Shown: in pieces, positions 17,312 to 25,918 of the stretch
How positions within the stretch are numbered: the stretch's first letter is position 1
Layout of the letters: every line of letters begins with the position of its first letter
Assembly (NCBI GenBank): GCA_024399965.1
Contig: JAKSNJ010000003.1
Span: 47,969-111,968, forward strand
Source: Paludibacteraceae bacterium
GTDB lineage: Bacteria > Bacteroidota > Bacteroidia > Bacteroidales > Paludibacteraceae
Reading direction: 5' to 3'
DNA: 64,000 nt
Translations under genes and position numbers: made by a program
Notes under the pieces: generated by a model
Databases searched by the model: none
The model's input: only the letters and a program-made list of their open reading frames with translations
What the model was told of the DNA's origin: nothing

Positions 17312-20300
17312 ATGGGTAAATACAAAGATAATCCGTGGCTAGGATTGGAATCCTACCAAGAGAACCAGATAATATACGGACGTAATAAGGAAATATCAGA
17401 GCTATCTCAATGTGTCCTCAATAATAATGAGACAGTTCTTTATGGTAAATCTGGTATAGGTAAGTCCTCTATTATAAATGCGGGTATTCTTCCTGTGGCA
17501 AGAGCCAATGGATACATTCCTGTAATTGTACGATTAGATCATAGTAATATGCATTCCTACATAAAACAGATTAATGATCAAATCTGCAAATCTGCTACAA
17601 TATGTAATTGTTCTATAGATAAGAACATAGACGAACAATTACTGTGGGAATACTTTCATACTCATGAGTTTAAACAAACGGCAGATTCTGAATCAAAATT
17701 AAAATTACTTATTGTATTTGATCAGTTTGAGGAGATATTCACACTTCAAGATAATGCGACCACGAAAAGTCAATTTTTCAAAGAAATAGGTGATGTCCTT
17801 AATGATGTCATGCCTAAGTCTCTAACAGATGATGCCAATTCGGGAATATCTAAAATTACATCACAAAAAACAGAGAAAGCGGCTCAAGTAACAGGCTTTA
17901 CTAGTATGACAGACTTGTTCTCTAGTATTGCTGAACAAGTTAAAAACGAAGGAATCCACTATATAGAAGATAACGACATTCATTTTGTGTTTACCCTTAG
18001 GGAAGACTTCTTGTCTGAATTTGAATACTTCACCACTCGCATTCCTTCTCTAAAACAACATAGATATGGCTTACGACCACTTAATGAGGAACAGGCGGCA
18101 GAAATCATAATGAAGCCACGTCCAGAGCTGGTAGATGAAGGTGTGGCAAGACTCATTATTGAAACAATTACCAACAGAATAGACTTTTCATTAGAAGATG
18201 AGCCAGAAATTGATGTTGATGCCGCAGTTCTTTCATTATTCCTTAGCCAAATATATGACAAAAGAGAAACTGAACATGATGCTATTACCATTGACCTCAT
18301 AAAAACATTTGGTAAAGATATCATAAAGGACTTCTATGAAGAATCTATTGAGGGCCTCTCTCCCGAGCAAATAGATTTCTTGGAAGAGGAGCTTCTTACG
18401 AGCGAAAACCGAAGGGATAGCCTCTCGAAGTCCGACTTTAAGGCTGGAGGTTTTACTAATACAGAAATCAAACGATTGGTGGAAGAGAAGAAGCTCCTAC
18501 GCCAGTTCCATTATGAGGGAGATCTTCGTATTGAGTTTATTCATGATGTGTTGTGTAATGTTGTCAAAGAACGAAAAGAGCAACGAGCTATACAGCGCCA
18601 GCAAGAAGAAGAACGATTGCGCCAAGAAGAGGAGAAAAGAATACTACAAGAAGAAGCAGAGAAAAAGCAACGTGAGATAGAAGAGAAAGCGGCAAGAGAA
18701 AAAGCAGAGTTGGAGGCCGAAACCAAACGTATCAAGCAACGCAACCAAAGACGATTAATAATACTTTCAAGTGCCATTGCTTTTCTGTTGCTTACTTTTA
18801 CTTCTGTTTATTATTGTTTCATGTTTCCTTATTCAAAGGAATATGGCAACTTTACGACAAAGAACGGATGGCCAATCGGTCTTGGTACCCCACTGAGTTC
18901 ATCAATAGAAAAAGAAAATTGTACCGTTTATTATAAACTTTCCCGAGATGGAAGACTCTCAAGTTTTTGGGGAAGGCCCAGACCTTTTACAAAGGTTGAG
19001 ATTCTAAATTGGGCAGAAGAACCTGCAACTAATGTTTTCATAGAGTCACCTGTCGTAAGAATAATTGACAAGGAACTTGATGATTCCAAAGCCGCAGAAT
19101 TTGCAAAACTCCTTTCGCGTGTATCTTATTGGCAATACACACCTGATGCAAATGGCTTGATTTCGATGAAAACTGCATTTGACATCAATGGACAGGAACT
19201 TTATTCAGAGAATTATTCCTCAACAAATGGTATCGATCAATCTTCCAAGCATGTAATGTGGGGTGTGCTTTATGACAAGAACGGAAATGCACTTCAAATA
19301 AGTGATAATGGAACCGACCGCATTCGCTATACCGTCTCTGATGGTTACATTACTGGATGTTCTTTCTTTACAGTATTGGGAACTCCTCAGCCTAACACAT
19401 TTGGTGATTATGGATACAGTTATCAGGTTGATTCTATAAGTGGCAATATTACATCAATGTATAAGATTGATAAGTTTGGCGACAGGATTGACTCTACTCA
19501 GATTCATTATTCTGCATTTGAAAAAGGTCGTTATACAAAGAGTGATGCATGTAGCGTTGTGTATTCAAAACAAAATGTAATTTGGGAGTACAAAGGCTAC
19601 AACGATACAATACATATGTCGGACGAGGGATTCATTGATTGTCTATCTGTTAGGTATAAAGGAACAGAAAGAATTTATGCTAAGTACAAATCCCACGATG
19701 ATCTATTTGAAAAAAAACGTATATCAAATGATACTCTTGCATATAGTGCAAAATACTTCTATTCAACAGAACTTGATTCCATAAGAATCTTCGATAATGC
19801 GACGGAACCTCAGGTTTATGAAGTAAGATATTCACATCTTAATAGAAATGTAACTGAAAAATCATATTGGTGTAATGGAAAAAAGATAATGTTTGATATT
19901 AAGATTGATAATATAAAATGTCATAAAATAAGAACTGAAACGGCAATTCAAGGAAAAGATAGTACCATTACTACGACTTTTTATGATTGTGACAATTTAT
20001 TCACTAAGTTAGGTGCTTATTCGAAAAGCGTCCTTATTTCAGAAAGAGAATCGGGGCGAGTTATGCGTGAACTGGAGTATGATTATGATTACAATGACGA
20101 AATCTGCAAGTCAGAAATGTGGACATACAATGAATATGGCATCCGAGAATCAAGGGCTGTTGCAGGAATTGATAGAACGCCAGTGAGATGCTCTAATTGG
20201 GATTGGGATGGTTGGTCCTACTATAAAATGTCACTTATAAGAGACTTTAATAATATAATGTATGTGGCAGTAAAAGGAGTTAATGAATATGGAGGTGATA

Positions 20301-20782
20301 GTTATATCACTGATGCTGGGCATGGAATATATATGTTGAACGAGCTTCCGCTTGGGAAGATGAATCATTTCCACAACACAAAGAATTATCAAATCAATGG
20401 GCTCCAAGTCTCCGTGAGTGTTTATGAATCAATGGATTTGTCATTAAAAGTTCCGTTTTTGCATATACTTAATAAAAAGAGTGTACTTTATAGTTCGCAT
20501 GTACTCAATAAGGTACATAATATAAGTGGACGAGACGGTTTATATGATAATGACATTTTGTTTAAAATTGGTACTTGGAAACTAGGTGATTCTGCAGATG
20601 ATCTCATTGATGATTGGATTGGCTTAGAGAATTACGGTGGAAATATTCAAGTACTTCGTTATATTGATAACAAATACGTATTGCTTACATTTTCCGTGGA
20701 ACAGGGAGATTTGAAAGCTGAATATCATTTCCATCCTATCAACAATCAAGAGTATGAACATATTAAGGATTATATAAAATGA
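17312..20782 (+). CDS. Transmembrane STAND-type P-loop ATPase with beta-rich ectodomain
   Basis: 1156 residues. The N-terminus has the nSTAND1 signature NPWLGLESY..., YGRNKEI, with Walker A YGKSGIGKSS (44-53) and Walker B KLLIVFDQFEEIF (131-143). FVFTLREDFLSEFE and HRYGLRPLNEEQA are later ATPase motifs. Residues about 415-480 are an E/R/Q-rich coiled coil. One TM (about 484-507, LIILSSAIAFLLLTFTSVYY) leads to about 650 residues that must lie outside the inner membrane. The ectodomain opens with KNGWPIGLGTPL and VYYKLSRDGR, which recur in the next protein, and continues with YD-like strands. STAND ATPases act as oligomerising sensor switches in immunity and cell death. Here the sensor would be outside and the switch inside. 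Stop and next start overlap as ATGA. Confidence 0.82.
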   Translation: MGKYKDNPWLGLESYQENQIIYGRNKEISELSQCVLNNNETVLYGKSGIGKSSIINAGILPVARANGYIPVIVRLDHSNMHSYIKQINDQICKSATICNCSIDKNIDEQLLWEYFHTHEFKQTADSESKLKLLIVFDQFEEIFTLQDNATTKSQFFKEIGDVLNDVMPKSLTDDANSGISKITSQKTEKAAQVTGFTSMTDLFSSIAEQVKNEGIHYIEDNDIHFVFTLREDFLSEFEYFTTRIPSLKQHRYGLRPLNEEQAAEIIMKPRPELVDEGVARLIIETITNRIDFSLEDEPEIDVDAAVLSLFLSQIYDKRETEHDAITIDLIKTFGKDIIKDFYEESIEGLSPEQIDFLEEELLTSENRRDSLSKSDFKAGGFTNTEIKRLVEEKKLLRQFHYEGDLRIEFIHDVLCNVVKERKEQRAIQRQQEEERLRQEEEKRILQEEAEKKQREIEEKAAREKAELEAETKRIKQRNQRRLIILSSAIAFLLLTFTSVYYCFMFPYSKEYGNFTTKNGWPIGLGTPLSSSIEKENCTVYYKLSRDGRLSSFWGRPRPFTKVEILNWAEEPATNVFIESPVVRIIDKELDDSKAAEFAKLLSRVSYWQYTPDANGLISMKTAFDINGQELYSENYSSTNGIDQSSKHVMWGVLYDKNGNALQISDNGTDRIRYTVSDGYITGCSFFTVLGTPQPNTFGDYGYSYQVDSISGNITSMYKIDKFGDRIDSTQIHYSAFEKGRYTKSDACSVVYSKQNVIWEYKGYNDTIHMSDEGFIDCLSVRYKGTERIYAKYKSHDDLFEKKRISNDTLAYSAKYFYSTELDSIRIFDNATEPQVYEVRYSHLNRNVTEKSYWCNGKKIMFDIKIDNIKCHKIRTETAIQGKDSTITTTFYDCDNLFTKLGAYSKSVLISERESGRVMRELEYDYDYNDEICKSEMWTYNEYGIRESRAVAGIDRTPVRCSNWDWDGWSYYKMSLIRDFNNIMYVAVKGVNEYGGDSYITDAGHGIYMLNELPLGKMNHFHNTKNYQINGLQVSVSVYESMDLSLKVPFLHILNKKSVLYSSHVLNKVHNISGRDGLYDNDILFKIGTWKLGDSADDLIDDWIGLENYGGNIQVLRYIDNKYVLLTFSVEQGDLKAEYHFHPINNQEYEHIKDYIK

Positions 20783-23700
20783 AAACAAGAATAATTCTCA
20801 TTATTATAATGCTATTTACAGCCATTACAAGTTATTCTCAGGATAATGAGAAACAAAAAGAACGTGGTGTTGGCGCTATAAAAATCGATTGGAGTTTGCT
20901 AAATAAAGATGATGACACAAAATTTAATATTCATGATGAAAAAATGTCATCTACAACTACAACAATAAAAGCTTCCATCTCATCTGCAAAAGATTCGGTC
21001 TATTACCTTAATGTCACTAAGTGTCATGGCTGGCCCGAAGGTATAGGCAAGCCATTAAAGAAAGAGGAACTTTCACACATTCCTGTTTATTACAAGTTGT
21101 CAAATAAAAACAAACATGGAAAGTGGACATTTATGCGTGCATACAATGCATATGGTAATCTCACAACCAATCATTCATGGGGCGCTTATATTTTGAACCA
21201 AAATGATGAATCTGATACTGGAGCCAATGCAGATTGGGTGGAAAAACTCAAGACTGTATGTCAATGGGAATATATTGGTGATTCAGAGGGTAGGGAAGTT
21301 ATTCAGGAGCGTGCATTGGATGCGAATAGAAATATCGTGTTCTGCTATAATATCGTAAAGGTTAAAGAGAACAAGAACGATGGATCAATTATCTATTCTG
21401 GCTCTTATACAGATGCATTTGCTTTACCTATCTTTATGCGTACTGATAGTATCGGTGATTACAAGGGACAAGCCAACTTTGTTCAATTTAAGAGGGATAA
21501 ACGTGGTTATGAGACTCTTTTTGCTTTTACTGACGAAACTGGTCGTATTCGTTTGAATATGGATGGTGCTTATCAGACAAGTAAAGAGTATGATGAGAAT
21601 GGCATACAAATCCGCGAAACATCTCTTAATCTCGCGGGAAATCCCATGATTGACGATTGGGGTAATTGTAGTTGGCAGATTAGTAGCACAGACGACTATG
21701 GGAACACGTTAAAATCTTTTTATTTGGGGAAAGACGACGAACCCATACGAATGTCAGGAAAGAGATGCTTTAATCAGGTATTCGGATATGAACGTAAATA
21801 CGATAAGTATCATCGTGAACATGAGAGATGGTATCTTGATTCTTTAGGAAATCGTGATGTCAATGAGTATGGGGTTTATCATGAGGTTTGTGAATACAAC
21901 GAACATGGTGAAAGAACTTTATTAAGCAACTATGATCGGCAAGGCAAACTGGTTGGAACTGATGAATATGGGATAGCACAGGTCGTTACTGAGTATGACG
22001 ATAAAGGTAACTTACTTTTCGTTGAATGGCGAAATAATGAAGGTCTACCAATTAATGGCTATGGTGATTATTGTAGGCGAGTTTTAACATACGATAAAAT
22101 GGGTAATTCGCTTTCACAGTTTGACTATAGAAAGGATGAAAACGATTCCATCGTTGTTTCGTTCAAGTTTATACATGATAGTGTTGGTAACGAAGTTCGT
22201 TATTGGTATACAGATGGATACTATCGAGTGGATTCTGTTGACGTAAAGGGACGTGCTACTCTTGAAGTCTGGTATAACCTGAAAGATAGTCCCATCGCAA
22301 GGCCTACAGATGAGATTCAGGCTTGGCACAAGCATGTCACTACTTATGACGATGAGAATAATACTGAAATAGAAGAATGGTTGGATACAGATGACACTCC
22401 GTATCTGAATACAGAATATTCGGTAGCTAATAAATACAATCTATCCATAGATGAAAAGGATTCTATCAATAATATCCTTACAAACACCCAGTACTTGAAA
22501 CCTGTCGGTTTAGCACAAAAGTTTCAAAAACAATATGATGAAGGAGGAAACATCATTGCTCAATGGGATGTAACACCATACGGAGAACACGCTCGCGTGG
22601 GCTGGTGGAACAACCTGTATTATAAATGTAACGTGAATTATACCATGTATGGAGAGATGATGGATATGATAGGTGTTAATGAATTTGATGAACCTTCTTA
22701 TTTGGTCTGTCTCAATGATGATGGTGAAGTTTATCACTACAACGACATGGGCACTTATTATGATGAAAACATGCAAGTCATTCCTTCGGATTCAATGGCA
22801 TCGTTTAAGGAAAAACTTCCTAAGGCATTCTGTATAGAAGTGACAGACACAACGATTGCCAATCCTATCGGGTTAAAGAATGGTGACATCATCTTGTCAT
22901 ACGGAGATTGGACAATTTCAGAGGACCTTCGCAGTAATATGAATTATTTCTATCTAGAAACTATCCTCAAAAATGAATCTCCAAAGAAAATCGTTGTGTT
23001 AAGACACAATATTAGTACCAACACAAGCTCTATATATACATTTGATTTGCCTGGAGGTAAGCCTTCAGAATTGGGATTCTATCCTCATCAAATTTGCTAT
23101 ACTCAGAAAGAGGCAAATAGATTGCATGATGCATGCCATCGCTACAACTTTACCTATGGAAGTGCCGTGATACCTGAAGGTAAACAGATTCTCATGGGGG
23201 TACAGTTAAAGGGGGGGCTCATTCAAACTCGATTTTATCATTTCCCCATGTATGATTACAAAGACCCAGGTTTTCTCCTATATGCGTCTGAGAAGTATTC
23301 CAAAGGGCATGATACATGGTCAATAACGTGTGATGATATTTCTACTTGGCATCAGAAAGATATGTATAATAGTCACTATTCGATAGATGCAGAACTATAT
23401 CTGACACAAGATTTGAAAACCTTGAAAAAGTTAACGAAGAGTGGTAAAGGTAGTCGTGGATTGCTTATAATTCCGATTAACGTTTCTTATGATGTGTACA
23501 ATAAGTTGATTTCATATTATAATACCACTGAGTTATTAAGGAAGACAGCATCTCTTATTCAGGAAAAACAGGTGGTGGGAAAATGGAATACTATACAAAA
23601 TATAGATAATGGCATTATGAACTTAACGCTCAATCTATCAAAGAAAAATCTTGTAAATATGACCATTATGCTTAATGTTGCTAGTGAGATAACTGCAGGT

Positions 23701-24015
23701 GTTACTTTGAAATGTAAATTGTTTATTGTAATTTCTGGTAGTTGGGGTCTTCTAGGAAACGATGTGCGTTTAAATATGGAAATGAAATCTCCTCAAATAC
23801 GTTTAGATGGAATCAAAATAGAGGGTACTGATAAAGCGACACAAAAAGCAGTCATGAAACAAATTAAAGAACATAAAACTGAAATAATGGAACAGATTGC
23901 TTCTGATGGACTTGATGCTATTAATTTGGAGTCATTTAGTATTGAAAATGTTACTAAAACAGAAATGATGACAAAGATGGATGACGATACTATAATTTTC
24001 AAAAGGATAAAATAA
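20779..24015 (+). CDS. Secreted YD-repeat-like protein with PDZ-like domain, partner of the STAND protein
   Basis: 1078 residues. A clear signal peptide (MKTRIILIIIMLFTAITSYS) ends at SQDN. Near residues 92-117 it repeats the motif of the STAND ectodomain: CHGWPEGIGKPL and IPVYYKLSNK. Then come many units of a YD-like pattern, for example YDENGIQIRETSL, YDKYHREHERWY, YNEHGERTLLSNYD, YDDKGNLLFVEWR and YDKMGNSLSQFDY. IANPIGLKNGDIILSYGDW near residue 690 looks like a PDZ domain. The rest is not recognised. Translational coupling (ATGA) with the STAND gene points to a physical partnership in the periplasm or on the cell surface. A G7 run at about 23211-23217 lies within the coding region. The gene is strongly AT-rich. 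Confidence 0.7.
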   Translation: MKTRIILIIIMLFTAITSYSQDNEKQKERGVGAIKIDWSLLNKDDDTKFNIHDEKMSSTTTTIKASISSAKDSVYYLNVTKCHGWPEGIGKPLKKEELSHIPVYYKLSNKNKHGKWTFMRAYNAYGNLTTNHSWGAYILNQNDESDTGANADWVEKLKTVCQWEYIGDSEGREVIQERALDANRNIVFCYNIVKVKENKNDGSIIYSGSYTDAFALPIFMRTDSIGDYKGQANFVQFKRDKRGYETLFAFTDETGRIRLNMDGAYQTSKEYDENGIQIRETSLNLAGNPMIDDWGNCSWQISSTDDYGNTLKSFYLGKDDEPIRMSGKRCFNQVFGYERKYDKYHREHERWYLDSLGNRDVNEYGVYHEVCEYNEHGERTLLSNYDRQGKLVGTDEYGIAQVVTEYDDKGNLLFVEWRNNEGLPINGYGDYCRRVLTYDKMGNSLSQFDYRKDENDSIVVSFKFIHDSVGNEVRYWYTDGYYRVDSVDVKGRATLEVWYNLKDSPIARPTDEIQAWHKHVTTYDDENNTEIEEWLDTDDTPYLNTEYSVANKYNLSIDEKDSINNILTNTQYLKPVGLAQKFQKQYDEGGNIIAQWDVTPYGEHARVGWWNNLYYKCNVNYTMYGEMMDMIGVNEFDEPSYLVCLNDDGEVYHYNDMGTYYDENMQVIPSDSMASFKEKLPKAFCIEVTDTTIANPIGLKNGDIILSYGDWTISEDLRSNMNYFYLETILKNESPKKIVVLRHNISTNTSSIYTFDLPGGKPSELGFYPHQICYTQKEANRLHDACHRYNFTYGSAVIPEGKQILMGVQLKGGLIQTRFYHFPMYDYKDPGFLLYASEKYSKGHDTWSITCDDISTWHQKDMYNSHYSIDAELYLTQDLKTLKKLTKSGKGSRGLLIIPINVSYDVYNKLISYYNTTELLRKTASLIQEKQVVGKWNTIQNIDNGIMNLTLNLSKKNLVNMTIMLNVASEITAGVTLKCKLFIVISGSWGLLGNDVRLNMEMKSPQIRLDGIKIEGTDKATQKAVMKQIKEHKTEIMEQIASDGLDAINLESFSIENVTKTEMMTKMDDDTIIFKRIK

Positions 24016-24105
24016 AATCATTTACGGAGTCCTATAAATCTCAAAGTATCTACAAAAAATGATAAATTGTAACTTTCCCTACGAACTTATAAATCATAGT
24101 TATTT

Positions 24106-24609
24106 ATGACATATACAATCTACAACATCCTCTCGCCACATATTCCTGAGTGGCAGCAGTATGCCTTGCGGTATTTTGAGGAACATTTAGAGGCGGCAAA
24201 TAGTACAGGAGCAAGCCACTTAGATACACACGAGACACCTGAACTGCCTCGACAGATTTTTATGCAACTCAATACAGATTGGGATGCAGAACCAACTCTT
24301 GTACAAGAGATTATATCTTCCTTGAAAGCCGAAGATACAGACTTGACTGCTACAATCAATGAGTTGCGCGATATGGCTGCCCATCTACGGGAGATGGACA
24401 ACGGGTTATTGGACAATCTAGTACTGCAACAAGACTATGCGGCTGCACAAAAAGAGACCCTATGGGAGAAACTAACCGACACTAACTATAGGGACGTGAT
24501 GGAGTTTCATTATGAACTCTCCACCACACTACATCGTGCTATGTTCGAAGCCACCGAATGGCATATGGCAAAGATAATAGAACGTGCCCATCAACTATTA
24601 AACAAATAA
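24106..24609 (+). CDS. Unrecognised helical protein of the accessory island
   Basis: 167 residues, acidic, with no signal peptide, membrane segment or motif that I recognise. Composition and heptad-like spacing suggest an all-helical fold (LVQEIISSLKAEDTDLTATI, ATINELRDMAAHLREMDNGL). It follows the secreted protein after 90 bp, which contain no clean promoter (TAACTTTC at about 24069 is one base off the -7 consensus). It precedes PrsW2 by 5 bp, so the two are probably co-translated. It could be an adaptor or inhibitor of PrsW2, but nothing in the sequence shows this. Confidence 0.6.
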   Translation: MTYTIYNILSPHIPEWQQYALRYFEEHLEAANSTGASHLDTHETPELPRQIFMQLNTDWDAEPTLVQEIISSLKAEDTDLTATINELRDMAAHLREMDNGLLDNLVLQQDYAAAQKETLWEKLTDTNYRDVMEFHYELSTTLHRAMFEATEWHMAKIIERAHQLLNK

Positions 24610-24614
24610 TTCTT

Positions 24615-25817
24615 ATGGATACACAATTTTGGCTTATACTATTGTCTGCCATTCTACCGGCAGTGGTGTTAGTGGCGTATGTACTTATCAAAGACCGCAA
24701 GCGTCCTGAACCGTTTAAGTTGATTGCTAAAGGTTTTGGATACGGTTGCGTATCTGTTGGCGTGGCAATACTGCTGGTAATGGGTACTCACCTATTAGGA
24801 TTTAACATAGACGAACATAGTTTTTGGGGTGCAATAGCAGATGCTTTTTTCAACGCCGCTTTCCCGGAAGAAGCAGCCAAAATGCTGATGTTATGGTTGT
24901 TGGTACGCAAGAATCCGTTTTTTAACGAACATTTAGACGGCATTGTCTATGCTGCTTGCATCGGGATGGGATTTGCAGCAACAGAGAACATTATGTACCT
25001 TTTTTCAAACTTTGAAACGTGGCAAAGTGTAGCCATCGGGCGTGCTTTTTTTTCGATTCCAGGACATTTCTGCTTTGCCGTGATGATGGGATATTTCTTT
25101 GCCATTGCGTTCTTTAATCCCAAAAAGCAGTGGTATTTTATTCTAGCATACTTGGTACCGGTGGTAATGCATGGAGTGTATGATGCCTGTTTGGAAGTAA
25201 ATACGATAGCAGTTAACACTTCCGCTATCATAATTTTTTTAGTGTGTTTCATTTTTGCCATCAAGCAATCCCGTAAAGCCATAAAAAAACACCAAACAAC
25301 AGATGACTCAGTATTAGCGACTCCTGTCGAAGATGACCCAGTATCATCGGTTTCTATCGATAGTGAAGCACGAGCCCTATATGATGAATTGAAGGCCAAC
25401 GAAAATGAATACAGCGTTAAAAACAGAGCAGAAGGTATGCAAATATTTGAGTTAAGTTGGAACAGATATTGGAAGCCATTCTATTTAGTAGATAATAACT
25501 CACATTGTGCATATCAATGGTTAGATGAGAATGAATGTCTATTGACTGTTACAGAAAATGACATAGATTGGGATTCCTTAGAAGGACTGCCTCAAAACGT
25601 AATAGACAGGGCTCATCGGTTGAGTTTTCACTTTCCGGGATTTATCCATTCCTACCAAGACGGACGCGCCAAAGTAGATTGGCAAATCAATCCAGATGGC
25701 AGGTATTATATGGATAGTGATGGTTATGGTATGACAGATGATGAAGAAATCAACCTACACGGTTATATTGACCGACAAGGAAAGGTAGTTGAAAAATTCA
25801 CGTATCGGGATAATTAG
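24615..25817 (+). CDS. PrsW-family intramembrane protease with C-terminal WG-like domain (PrsW2)
   Basis: 400 residues from the ATG at 24615; an in-frame ATG at 24558 lies inside the previous gene and was not used. Helices start at residue 5. The PrsW motifs are FPEEAAKML (E85, E86, K89), GFAATENIMYLF (E124), IPGHFCFAVMMGY (H151) and VMHGVYDA (H186, D190), a complete putative metal site. After the last helix (about 200-220) a soluble tail of about 170 residues ends in a WG-like unit, HGYIDRQGKVVEKF. The tail links it by type to the WG-repeat protein at the other end of the island. Substrate unknown. It ends the island; the converging comM gene stops about 100 bp away. Confidence 0.82.
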   Translation: MDTQFWLILLSAILPAVVLVAYVLIKDRKRPEPFKLIAKGFGYGCVSVGVAILLVMGTHLLGFNIDEHSFWGAIADAFFNAAFPEEAAKMLMLWLLVRKNPFFNEHLDGIVYAACIGMGFAATENIMYLFSNFETWQSVAIGRAFFSIPGHFCFAVMMGYFFAIAFFNPKKQWYFILAYLVPVVMHGVYDACLEVNTIAVNTSAIIIFLVCFIFAIKQSRKAIKKHQTTDDSVLATPVEDDPVSSVSIDSEARALYDELKANENEYSVKNRAEGMQIFELSWNRYWKPFYLVDNNSHCAYQWLDENECLLTVTENDIDWDSLEGLPQNVIDRAHRLSFHFPGFIHSYQDGRAKVDWQINPDGRYYMDSDGYGMTDDEEINLHGYIDRQGKVVEKFTYRDN

Positions 25818-25918
25818 TGCCCGACTTGCCTAGCCGACGGCGATAAGTAGGAACATATAGTCATCCTAAATAGTGCTACGGTGGTGCTATGGGGAAAGAC
25901 AGGGATATAGTTCTTACA

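Noticed and set aside
10069-25890. Matching repeats at both edges of the island as insertion marks
   Set aside because: The 11-bp units at 10069-10101 and atagtgctacggtggtgctat at about 25870 are only loosely alike. No integrase or transposase is present.
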